Assembly (NCBI GenBank): GCA_003416985.1
Contig: QVIN01000009.1
Location: 62,001-126,000 of the forward strand
From: Duganella sp. BJB480
GTDB taxonomy: Bacteria; Pseudomonadota; Gammaproteobacteria; Burkholderiales; Burkholderiaceae_D
DNA: 64,000 nt
Direction: 5' to 3'
Shown here: in pieces, positions 57,578-64,000 of the stretch
Layout: the number at the start of each line of letters is the position of its first letter
Numbering within the stretch: the first letter of the stretch is position 1
Made by a program: the position numbers and the translations under genes
Notes under the pieces: generated by a model
Told to the model about the DNA's origin: nothing
Databases searched by the model: none
What the model saw: only the letters and a program-made list of their open reading frames with translations

Positions 57578-58437
57578 CCCTGCGCATCCACTCGCCGGAC
57601 ACCACCCTGATGCAGGAGCTGCAGGCGCGCGACGCCGCCGAAGCGCAGAACCTGCCCCAGCTCAACGCCGGTTCGGCCGCCCAGCGCGCCGGCCACCGGC
57701 GCGGCCACGGCCATGCTACCAGCCTGCCGCACCAGGACGAGTTCGACGCCAACCTGCCCACTTTGCCTCCGTCGCCGCTGCACAAGGCGCGCGCCATGCA
57801 GGCCCGGCTGCGCAGCCGCCAGCGCCGCGCCGCCGATCAGCCCGAGAACGCCACCAGTGCCAGCGAGCTGGAGGAACTGCTGATGCTTCAGGAGCAGCAT
57901 AACGGTTCCGGCGCGAGGCCGCAGATCCGTGCGGTGGCATCGGCCCAGAGCGGCCTGGGGGGGCGCCACGGCGGCCGGGAGGCGGACCCGTCCACACGTT
58001 GGACGGCGCCGCGCCAGGAGGCCGGCGACGATGCGCTGGCCGGGCCGCTGCGCCACTTGCTGCGCGACTATGCCGCGGCCGCCGCCGGGCCGGCCCGCTA
58101 CGCGCTGCTGGAAACGGCCATGCTGCAAATCCGCACCCTGCACACGACGCCGGCGGCGGCGTCCGGGGCGCTGAGCTATGCGGTGCTGCGCCTGATGCGC
58201 GCGCACCTGGCGCGGGCCGACGCCGCGCCCGACGGCCCGGCCACGCTGGCGGCGGTGCGCGCCCGCCTGTTGCAGCTGATACCGCAAGCGGCGGCCGGCG
58301 CCGCCACGCCGGCGCAACGCCGCCTGCACCTGTTCCTGCCGCTGCTGCTGCTGAACGCGTCGCGCCCGCGCACGCCGGAACAGCGGCGGATGGCGGTGGC
58401 CAAGCTGGACAGCGTGCTGCGCCGCGCTGGCGTCTGA
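57574..58437 (+). CDS. HpaA-like T3SS control protein (by position)
   Basis: 287 residues. Residues 1-110 are charged and disordered, with a basic stretch (LHKARAMQARLRSRQRRAAD) followed by SASELEELLMLQEQ. Residues 150-287 are helical (GPLRHLLRDYAAAAAGPARY, LLETAMLQIRTLHTTPAAAS, LHLFLPLLLLNASRPRTPEQ). Location directly after hrcS and before hrcD equals that of hpaA in Ralstonia and Xanthomonas, where the product is secreted and directs substrate choice with HpaB. Sequence similarity cannot be judged by eye; a SctW-type gatekeeper is an alternative. Confidence 0.55.
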   Translation: MTLRIHSPDTTLMQELQARDAAEAQNLPQLNAGSAAQRAGHRRGHGHATSLPHQDEFDANLPTLPPSPLHKARAMQARLRSRQRRAADQPENATSASELEELLMLQEQHNGSGARPQIRAVASAQSGLGGRHGGREADPSTRWTAPRQEAGDDALAGPLRHLLRDYAAAAAGPARYALLETAMLQIRTLHTTPAAASGALSYAVLRLMRAHLARADAAPDGPATLAAVRARLLQLIPQAAAGAATPAQRRLHLFLPLLLLNASRPRTPEQRRMAVAKLDSVLRRAGV

Positions 58438-58442
58438 ACGCG

Positions 58443-58503
58443 TTCGCAAATGACGTGAGAAGTTCGCATTTGCGCCGACGCCGGCGGCTGCAATCGATAC
58501 AGT
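58443..58503 (+). promoter_or_regulatory. Perfect PIP-box promoter of the hrcD-hrpD6-pilin-hpaB cluster
   Basis: TTCGC-N15-TTCGC at 58443-58467, then TACAGT at 58498-58503 after 31 bases from the box. Transcription should start near 58510, which rules out the ATG at 58511 as the main hrcD start. Confidence 0.9.
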
Positions 58504-58567
58504 AAGCAGCATGGATACGGCGGATCGCCAGCGGCGATCGGCACACATACGGAGCGACAGAGAACTG

Positions 58568-59509
58568 ATGATGACCAAGGAAATCCGCGTACTGACCGGC
58601 GTGCACCGCGGCGCCGCCCTGCGGTTGTCGCCCGGCCGCTGGCAGATCGGCGCCGACCCGACGGCCGACATCCAGCTCAGCGACTGGCGCCAGGCGCCGC
58701 TGCTGCTGCTGATCGGCCAGGACGGCGGCACCCGGACGCAGGCCGACGACGCCGACGCGGCCGAGCGGCCGCTGGCCGACATGCGGGCGGTGCGCTTCGG
58801 CGACATTGTGCTGTGTCTGGGTGACGCCGATGCGCCGTGGCCGGACGATGCCGCGCTGCTGGAGCAGCTGGAACCGGTCGCGACGACCGTGGCCGCCGTC
58901 CCGGTCCCGGCGCGCGGCCGGCCCGCCGCGCATTGGCTGATGGCGCTCGGCGCCGTGCTCGGCCTGGCCACCGGCGGCGTCGCCATCTACAGCCAGCCGT
59001 CGCGGGCCGACGACCTGCCGCGGCACGACCAGCTGTTGCGCCAGGTGCGGCAGCAACTGTTGCAACTGCGCCAGCCGGATCTGGAAGCGCTGGTGCAGGG
59101 CGATTTGATCGTGGTGCGCGGCCTGGTGGGCAACAGCGCGCAGGCCGCCGCCGTGCGGCAGATGCTGCAATCGCTGGCGCCGACACAATCGCTGGCCGAT
59201 ATCGCCACCGTCAGCGACGTGATCGCCAACATCCAGGACACGCTGCGCGACCACGGCCTGCGGGTCGGCTACGAGGGCCAAGGCCGCTTCGTGGTCGATG
59301 GCAGCAGTGCGCGCGCCGCCGAACTGAACCAGACGGTGACGCAGCTGGCGGCCGACTTCGGCCCCGACGTCAAGCAGATTCGCGGCCGCATCACGCCGCT
59401 GCGGCGTGATTGGGCCGCGGGCAACAACGATTCGGCGCTGGCGACCGACGCCTTGCAGTACGTGCAGGCGCAGGACGGCAGCAAACATTTTCCCGGCGTG
59501 CGCGAGTAA
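58568..59509 (+). CDS. hrcD: T3SS inner-membrane ring protein SctD (HrcD/HrpD5)
   Basis: About 313 residues. FHA-like cytoplasmic domain (EIRVLTGVHRGAALRLSPGR), one membrane span (HWLMALGAVLGLATGGVAIY) and a periplasmic part with ring-building/BON-like repeats (LEALVQGDLIVVRGLVGNSA, GYEGQGRFVVDGSSARAAEL). It makes the outer part of the inner-membrane ring around SctJ. The frame is open to an ATG at 58511, but the predicted transcription start and family alignment favour 58568 or 58571. Confidence 0.85.
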   Translation: MMTKEIRVLTGVHRGAALRLSPGRWQIGADPTADIQLSDWRQAPLLLLIGQDGGTRTQADDADAAERPLADMRAVRFGDIVLCLGDADAPWPDDAALLEQLEPVATTVAAVPVPARGRPAAHWLMALGAVLGLATGGVAIYSQPSRADDLPRHDQLLRQVRQQLLQLRQPDLEALVQGDLIVVRGLVGNSAQAAAVRQMLQSLAPTQSLADIATVSDVIANIQDTLRDHGLRVGYEGQGRFVVDGSSARAAELNQTVTQLAADFGPDVKQIRGRITPLRRDWAAGNNDSALATDALQYVQAQDGSKHFPGVRE

Positions 59510-59543
59510 CGCCGCCTTCGACCTGCAGTTAAAGGAGCATACG

Positions 59544-59801
59544 ATGTTTTCAGCCCTCACCCCGGACATCCTGGACTACCTGGACGATTTCCAGGCGCGC
59601 CTGGCGGCCGCCCCCGGCGACCCGCGCGGCGCGGCCGTGGCCGTGGCGCTCGACAGCACCGCCGCCGCGCTGAGCGGTTGGATGGCTGAGGCCGATCCGA
59701 CGCAGCGTCACGACAAGCAGACACTGCACGCCGGCTTTGCGGCGGCGGCCGAGATCTGCCGCGCCGTGGCGGCCAAAGCCGTGGCCGCGCAGCAAGCCTG
59801 A
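59544..59801 (+). CDS. hrpD6: HrpD6-like small T3SS protein
   Basis: 85 residues, helical and acidic (LTPDILDYLDDFQARLAAAP, AVALDSTAAALSGWMAEADP, ICRAVAAKAVAAQQA). In Xanthomonas hrpD6 encodes a protein of about 80 residues between hrcD and the pilin gene, needed for regulation and secretion. Position, size and helical character match. AAGGAG lies 6 bases before the ATG. Confidence 0.72.
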   Translation: MFSALTPDILDYLDDFQARLAAAPGDPRGAAVAVALDSTAAALSGWMAEADPTQRHDKQTLHAGFAAAAEICRAVAAKAVAAQQA

Positions 59802-59919
59802 CCCGACACGGGGACGGCCGCAGGGCCGCCCCACCCTAACCTTTGCGCTTGCCACGGCAGCGTAGGGCCCCGCCCGCTTGGGCATTTTTATTCTCATCAC
59901 CACCCTAAGGAGTATCACC

Positions 59920-60132
59920 ATGCCAGTAGCCGGAACCGTAGCAAACGTAGCAGGCACCGCAGCCTCAGCAGCAGAATCGGCGGCCTTCATCGCCTCCGCT
60001 CAAGCCTCCGCCGCCAGCACCGTCATGACCCAGAACGCGCTGGCCCAAATCCAGAACGAGATCGCCCTGAACCAGGCCCTGAACTCGATCATCGAGGAAC
60101 TTGGCAAGGGCGCCAAAGCACTGTCGCAGTAA
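59920..60132 (+). CDS. Hrp pilin (HrpE/HrpY-like)
   Basis: 70 residues, no signal peptide, Ala/Ser-rich N-terminal half (MPVAGTVANVAGTAASAAES) and a C-terminal amphipathic helix MTQNALAQIQNEIALNQALN...GAKALSQ. Size and composition are those of T3SS pilins of plant-associated bacteria, with the conserved C-terminal half used for assembly. The location between hrpD6 and hpaB is the hrpE position of Xanthomonas. Strong AAGGAG site; hairpins after the stop suggest high, uncoupled expression. The last 35 residues are shared with the 502-residue protein at 35231-36739. Confidence 0.78.
   Translation: MPVAGTVANVAGTAASAAESAAFIASAQASAASTVMTQNALAQIQNEIALNQALNSIIEELGKGAKALSQ
60025..60132 (+). repeat. 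Pilin C-terminal module, copy B
   Basis: Pairs with 36632-36739: 108 bases with nine differences by eye, 32 of 35 encoded residues identical. See the finding on the shared module. Confidence 0.9.
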
Positions 60133-60150
60133 GCCGGCGTCACGCCTTCG

Positions 60151-60168
60151 GGACCGCTGGCGCGGTCC
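60151..60168 (+). terminator. Post-pilin hairpin
   Basis: GGACCGC-TGGC-GCGGTCC, a perfect 7-bp stem 18 bases after the pilin stop, followed by a second GC-rich hairpin (gccggtcc/gggccggc). No U-run. Probably a partial terminator or RNA stabiliser that lets pilin mRNA outnumber hpaB mRNA. Confidence 0.5.
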
Positions 60169-60336
60169 TCTCCATGTGCCGGTCCGGCCGGGCCGGCGCA
60201 TGTTTACCATCCCGCAGCATCGGGAACGCGGCCTGGCCGCCAGGGCGCAGCGTCAGCGCGCCGCCGGGACGACGGAATGGGGGCCGCGCCCGTTCCGCCT
60301 CCCCTTACCGTCCATCGCGTCCACCTACGCCATCGC

Positions 60337-60792
60337 ATGAGCTACCAGCGCTTCTCCGACCTGATCCACGACCTGTGCCGGCAGATGGCCATCCCCGATT
60401 CCGAGCAGGTGCTGCAGACCGGCATGCTGGAAGTGGAAGGTTTCGACGTCATGCTCGATCACCTGGAGCAGGATCCTGAAGCGGCTTATCTGAACTTTTG
60501 CTACGGCATCGTGACCAGCGGCCGCAGCCTCAAGGTATACCGTCTGCTGTTGGAAGCGAACCTGGTGATCTACGCGCAGGATCAGGCGCAGCTCGGCATG
60601 GAGGAGGATACCGGCAGCGTCGTGATGATCGTGCGGGTGCCCTTCGGCGCCGACGTCGACGGCGCATGGCTGGTCGACCTGCTGGCCCATTACGCCCAGC
60701 ACGGACGCTACTGGCGCGACAACATCTTCCAGACCAACGACCAGATGTACGACAATATCGCCGACGGTTCCTATTTGTGGATACGCGCCTGA
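60337..60792 (+). CDS. hpaB: General T3SS chaperone HpaB-like (CesT family)
   Basis: 151 residues with CesT-fold elements: YQRFSDLIHDLCRQMAIPDS, LEVEGFDVMLDHLEQDPEAA, LKVYRLLLEANLVIYAQDQA and SVVMIVRVPFGADVDGAWLV. In Xanthomonas and Ralstonia hpaB lies just downstream of the pilin gene and promotes secretion of many effectors. Position and length fit. It is distinct from the two dedicated chaperones at 25646 and 34399. The open frame extends upstream to 60277, but the family start is at 60337. Confidence 0.8.
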   Translation: MSYQRFSDLIHDLCRQMAIPDSEQVLQTGMLEVEGFDVMLDHLEQDPEAAYLNFCYGIVTSGRSLKVYRLLLEANLVIYAQDQAQLGMEEDTGSVVMIVRVPFGADVDGAWLVDLLAHYAQHGRYWRDNIFQTNDQMYDNIADGSYLWIRA

Positions 60793-60808
60793 CGGCGCAG
60801 CGAACGGG

Positions 60809-61585
60809 TCAGAAGTTATCGCAGGTTTGCGCCAGCCGTGACGGCAAGGCGTATTGCAGCGACGCCGGCGATGGCGCAAACGGGCAGGGCTCCGCGCGCG
60901 CGTTGTCGACGTCAAGCCGATAACCCAGCGTGTACATGGTGTGCAGCCGCACGGGGCCGTTCTTGCCGATGCCCATCTTCTTGCGCAGCTTGTAGATGTG
61001 CTGCTCGATGGTGCGCTCGGTGAACTCCACCGTGTCGCCCCACACACGGGCGGCCAGCTGCCGCTTGCTGAAATAGGTGCCGGGAGTGGAAAAAAACAGC
61101 CAGGCCATGGCGAACTCGCGCGCGGTCAGATAGATCGGTTGCCCGTCCAGCGTCACCAGTCCTTGCCGCTGGCACAGCGTGTAAGGGCCCACCATCAGCG
61201 ACGCCGGGGCCGGCCGCTCCGCGCGCAGCGCGTCCAGCACCCGCCGGGTGCGCACATACATCTCATTCTGCTCGACCGCACCCACCAGCACGTCGCTGAC
61301 GCCAGCGTCGAAGGCGCGCAGCATGCGCTCGCGGTCATGGAACTGCCCGAACACAATGACCGGCATTAAATGGTCGGCATGGCAGGCGCGCCAGGACAGC
61401 AGGCAGTCGCCCTCGCGCTCGAAGACCTTGGCGTCGATCAGGACCAGGTCGTAGCTGTCGTTGCGCGCGGCGCGCAGTAGCGCGCGGGTGTCGGCAAAAC
61501 AGCTGCAGACCACGCCGTCGGCTTGAAAACATGCCTCGATCGCGGCGAAATGCGCCTGCGTCTGCGTCAGTACAGCAAATCTCAT
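60809..61585 (-). CDS. HrpG-like response regulator 1 (OmpR family)
   Basis: 258 residues. Receiver-like N-terminus (FAVLTQTQAHFAAIEACFQA; acceptor Asp in DLVLIDAKVFERE), then an OmpR winged helix: LTAREFAMAWLFFSTPGTYF, VWGDTVEFTERTIEQHIYKL and MYTLGYRLDV. HrpG proteins sit at the top of the hrp cascade and activate hrpB/hrpX transcription. It is convergent with the hpaB end (16-base gap). The paralogue at 62316-63017 shares the unusual AWLFFSTPGT stretch. A palindromic motif lies 121 bases upstream. Confidence 0.82.
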   Translation of the reverse strand: MRFAVLTQTQAHFAAIEACFQADGVVCSCFADTRALLRAARNDSYDLVLIDAKVFEREGDCLLSWRACHADHLMPVIVFGQFHDRERMLRAFDAGVSDVLVGAVEQNEMYVRTRRVLDALRAERPAPASLMVGPYTLCQRQGLVTLDGQPIYLTAREFAMAWLFFSTPGTYFSKRQLAARVWGDTVEFTERTIEQHIYKLRKKMGIGKNGPVRLHTMYTLGYRLDVDNARAEPCPFAPSPASLQYALPSRLAQTCDNF

Positions 61586-61705
61586 TGGAATCCCTTTATA
61601 TCAGCGGCCGCTGCGGTGTGCCCGCTCATTGTGGCGCGCGAGGGCTTCCTAATAAAGCAAGTTTTTATGTGGCTTCGTGTTAAAGTTTTCTTGTTCATAC
61701 ATCGG

Positions 61706-61717
61706 GAGAAATTTCTC
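61706..61717. promoter_or_regulatory. Palindromic GAGAAATTTCTC motif upstream of HrpG-like gene 1
   Basis: Perfect 12-bp palindrome, 121 bases before the HrpG-like start. Shares AGAAATTTCTC with the site 133 bases before hrpB (45900-45910). Candidate common operator. Confidence 0.35.
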
Positions 61718-61774
61718 GCTGATGGCTTGCCGGGGCTGCGGCTCGGTCGTGATCGGCGCACCACGGGCGCCGCG

Positions 61775-62209
61775 CTAACGCGCGTAGCTGCGTTGTTGGA
61801 CGATCCGCATGATGCTGCGCTTGTATCGATCGCGCTCGGCGGGCGTTTCGGAGTGGTAGGAGCCGACGGCATCCCAGGTGTTGCCGTATTTCAGCATCTT
61901 GCTGCGCAAATGCCAGGCCGCGACGTACACGCTGACGCAAGGATCCATCAGGCTGTCGGTGGCGATGCCGTAGCCTGACAAATCCTTCAGATGGATCGAA
62001 TTAATCTGCATCATGCCGTAGTCGATGGTGCCGTTGACGTTGCGGTGCAGCGCCGTGGCGCGGCCGCGCGACTCCTGCCAGGCGATGGCGCGCAACAAGT
62101 CGGGATGGACATGCTGGTAAACAGCGGCGGCGTCGAAGCAGTCGGCCATCGCCGAAGGCATAGCCAGGGACAAGGACGCGGCGAGGGAAATGGTCAGCGG
62201 ACGTATCAT
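61775..62209 (-). CDS. hpa2: Small lytic transglycosylase (Hpa2/IpgF-like)
   Basis: 144 residues with a signal peptide (LTISLAASLSLAMPSAMA). Slt domain: HPDLLRAIAWQESRGRATAL (catalytic Glu46), TIDYGMMQINSIHL and VSVYVAAWHLRSKMLKYGNT, WDAVGSYHS. This is the class of periplasmic enzymes that open peptidoglycan for the injectisome. It lies between two HrpG-like genes, all on the same strand. Unlike the enzyme at 26098-26952 it has a Sec signal, so it acts from inside. Confidence 0.85.
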   Translation of the reverse strand: MIRPLTISLAASLSLAMPSAMADCFDAAAVYQHVHPDLLRAIAWQESRGRATALHRNVNGTIDYGMMQINSIHLKDLSGYGIATDSLMDPCVSVYVAAWHLRSKMLKYGNTWDAVGSYHSETPAERDRYKRSIMRIVQQRSYAR

Positions 62210-62315
62210 GGATCGAACCACTCGGCAAAAATAGAGGCGTACAGCATAGCGTCGCGCCGCTGCGCGCCGGTCCCCCGCACCCGCACGGATGACGCGACAA
62301 ACGAAACGGCCGGGC

Positions 62316-63017
62316 CTACAGGCCGGCGGCCGGCGCCGACACTTCCAGCTTGTAGCCGAGCGAATAAATGGTGCGCAGCCGGACCACACCGTCGCGACCT
62401 ATCCCCAGCTTGCGCCGTAACTGATAGACATGCTGCTCGACCGTGCGCGCGCTGCACTCCTGCTCAGCCGGCGCCAGCAGCGTCGCCAGCTTGCGCTTGC
62501 TGAAGAAGGTGCCAGGGGTGGAGAAGAACAGCCACGCCATCGTGAATTCGCGTTCGCTCAATTCGATCCCCTGCCCGTCCCGGCGTAACGCGCGCTGCGT
62601 GCGGTCCAGCTGGTAGGGGCCGAGCGCCAGGCGTTCCGGCTCGGCGCCGCGTTCAGGCAGGACGCGCAACGCGCGCCGTACCCGCAGATACATCTCGTTC
62701 TGGTCCAGCCCGCCCACCAGCACGTCGCTGGCGCCGGCCGCGAAGGCCCGGAACATGCTGTCGCGGTCGGCGAACCGGCCATAGACAATGAGCTTGGGAG
62801 CCCGCCCTGGATAGCTGGCGCACCATCCCAGCAGTTCGCCCCCCATCGTCTCGAATGATGCGGTGTCGATCAGCAACAACGCGTAGGACAGTGCCCTCAG
62901 GGCGACCAGCAAGGCCTGGGAACAGTCAAAGTACTGACAGGCGACGCCGTCGGCCGCAAAGCATTGCGCGATCTTCGCACCATCCTGTTTGCTTTGGGTC
63001 AATATCGCGAAATTCAC
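62316..63017 (-). CDS. HrpG-like response regulator 2 (OmpR family)
   Basis: 233 residues from a GTG at 63017 (GGAGAG 7 bases upstream). Receiver-like part FAILTQSKQDGAKIAQCFAA and LLLIDTASFETMGG, then the winged helix LSEREFTMAWLFFSTPGTFF, SARTVEQHVYQLRRKLGIGR and IYSLGYKLEV. Roughly half identical to HrpG-like protein 1 over its length by eye. Ralstonia also carries two such regulators (HrpG and PrhG). The longer open frame upstream has no family resemblance. An inverted repeat lies 49 bases upstream. Confidence 0.8.
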   Translation of the reverse strand: MNFAILTQSKQDGAKIAQCFAADGVACQYFDCSQALLVALRALSYALLLIDTASFETMGGELLGWCASYPGRAPKLIVYGRFADRDSMFRAFAAGASDVLVGGLDQNEMYLRVRRALRVLPERGAEPERLALGPYQLDRTQRALRRDGQGIELSEREFTMAWLFFSTPGTFFSKRKLATLLAPAEQECSARTVEQHVYQLRRKLGIGRDGVVRLRTIYSLGYKLEVSAPAAGL

Positions 63018-63065
63018 AGCAGCTCTCCTTGAGCGCAGCCCCGCCGACGGCCGGACTGCACAGAC

Positions 63066-63088
63066 AACCTGTAGTTTGAGTACAGGTT
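63066..63088. promoter_or_regulatory. Inverted repeat upstream of HrpG-like gene 2
   Basis: AACCTGTA-GTTTGAG-TACAGGTT, 8-bp perfect arms with a 7-base spacer, 49 bases before the GTG start. It could be an operator, or a 5'-leader hairpin. It is not shared with the other regulatory regions in the window. Confidence 0.45.
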
Positions 63089-63198
63089 CATCTTGACAGG
63101 AGCAACTACATATGCCCATCAGGAAATCTTGATAGTGTTGTAAGGTAAATGGAAAGCCCGGCTATTCATCGTCCTACACGATGCGCGGGGATGCTGAC

Positions 63199-64000
63199 CT
63201 AGACCGCCAGCCAGGCGCCGGCGCCGCCTTGGGCACGCGCCAGCGCACCCAAGGCGGTGTAAGTTAGTTCCTCTGGACCGTGCTCGTCGGACAGGCTGGC
63301 GTGGCCGATCGAGACCGTGGCATCAGGCGTCGGCGCGCCCGGATCGACCTGGCGCGGCATGCAACGCAGACGGTCGGACAGGCGGCGCATGACGATAGAG
63401 GCGGCCTCGGCGTCGGCGCCGGGCAGCAGCACGGCGACGGTGCCGGCATCGTAGCGCGCCGCGCAATCGTCGGGGCGCAGCGCCGCCTTCAACAATGCCG
63501 CGATCCCGGACAGGATGGGCGCTTCGGCCTGCAGCATCAGCAGCGACAGCGGCTGCGCCGCCGCGCGGGCATGATCGACCGCCTCGGCCAGGCGTTCCTG
63601 CCACCAGTCGCGCTGGTGCAGGCCCGACACCGGGTCGAGCTGGCCCGGCGCCATTGCGGCGCTGTCCAGCGCCCGGCGCCGCTCCGCTTGCATCAGCGCG
63701 GTATGGGTGCGGAAGGTCTTGAGCGAGAGCAGGTTTTTGGCGAACACGGCGGAGCAATCGAGCAGGCGCCAGAAACGTTCGGTGTTAATCAGCAGCAGGA
63801 AAGTCTCGACCTCGGCGCGTGACGGCTGCGGCGCCGGCACGCCCAGCAGCATCTCCAGCGCGCCGACGCAGGCGCCGGCCAGCGCCACGGATTCCGGCGC
63901 GTCGGCCCGCACGCGGCCGGCCAGCACCAGTGCCAGCAACGGCGCGCCGTTGCGCGCCGCCGGCAGCGCTTCGCCCGCGGCCAGCCGGATCACCGGACAA
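63199..64000 (-). CDS. Cyclic-nucleotide-binding/degenerate GGDEF protein (5' end off right edge)
   Basis: About 267 residues visible; the frame continues past the right edge (CPVIRLAAGEALPAARNGAP at the edge is the end of a cNMP-binding-like strand-turn). Middle: helical linker with FLLLINTERFWRLLDCSAVF. C-terminal: GGDEF-family fold (LDPVSGLHQRDWWQERLAEA; ARYDAGTVAVLLPGADAEAA), where the catalytic GGDEF is replaced by DAGTV. It cannot make cyclic-di-GMP, but may bind nucleotide or act as an adaptor. It lies 181 bases upstream of HrpG-like gene 2, same strand. Confidence 0.65.
   Translation of the reverse strand, partial: CPVIRLAAGEALPAARNGAPLLALVLAGRVRADAPESVALAGACVGALEMLLGVPAPQPSRAEVETFLLLINTERFWRLLDCSAVFAKNLLSLKTFRTHTALMQAERRRALDSAAMAPGQLDPVSGLHQRDWWQERLAEAVDHARAAAQPLSLLMLQAEAPILSGIAALLKAALRPDDCAARYDAGTVAVLLPGADAEAASIVMRRLSDRLRCMPRQVDPGAPTPDATVSIGHASLSDEHGPEELTYTALGALARAQGGAGAWLAV

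Noticed and set aside
58511..58567. Upstream ATG for hrcD
   Set aside because: It coincides with the predicted transcription start from the PIP-box promoter and adds residues unlike the family.
61674..61697. TTCG-N16-TTCA near-match on the + strand
   Set aside because: No plus-strand gene follows; the next genes on both sides are on the minus strand.

Overview
The window is high-GC betaproteobacterial DNA. It probably comes from an Oxalobacteraceae-type genome (Duganella/Massilia/Janthinobacterium-like) or a relative. The grounds are a PEP-CTERM protein, large TonB receptors, a short H-NS protein with the TWTGRGR motif, and a type III secretion system (T3SS) whose gene order and regulators match the Hrp2 systems of Ralstonia and Xanthomonas. 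This placement rests on gene content, not on a marker gene.

Layout. 1-3400: an abrupt junction of two broken glycoside hydrolase fragments (GH27 and GH10), three paralogous small exported proteins, a small membrane protein and an H-NS-like protein. 3437-9354: a LacI-type carbohydrate operon (TonB receptor, Tat-exported 2H phosphoesterase, LacI regulator, MFS transporter) with two palindromic operators. 9459-16417: a divergent operon of TonB receptor, betaine-type ABC transporter and a HutH-like lyase. The lyase lacks exactly the Ala-Ser-Gly tripeptide that forms the MIO cofactor, so the locus reads as ergothioneine (or a related histidine betaine) uptake and cleavage, not histidine use.

16466-36739: type III effector and accessory island. 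It holds a leucine-rich-repeat protein, a HrpW-like pectate lyase, a Cys-His-Asp enzyme, a low-GC cassette (membrane protein plus 5'-nucleotidase), a six-gene effector/chaperone/transglycosylase operon, a D-glutamate cyclase-glutamate racemase fusion with its own chaperone, and a 502-residue protein that ends in the same 35-residue module as the Hrp pilin. 36806-40106: serine protease, chemotaxis receptor and a partner. 40204-60792: glycerophosphodiesterase effector candidate and the T3SS structural genes. 60809-64000: two HrpG-like regulators around a small transglycosylase, then a degenerate GGDEF protein running off the edge.

Regulation can be read directly. Six exact TTCG-N16-TTCG (hrpII/PIP) boxes and two single-mismatch boxes lie before the T3SS and effector transcription units. 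Each has a -10-like hexamer 31-32 bases downstream. The HrpB-type AraC regulator (44328-45767) is the expected activator, with the HrpG-like proteins above it. The expected hierarchy is HrpG, then HrpB, then apparatus, pilin, chaperones and effectors.

No tRNA, rRNA, CRISPR array or intact insertion sequence was seen.
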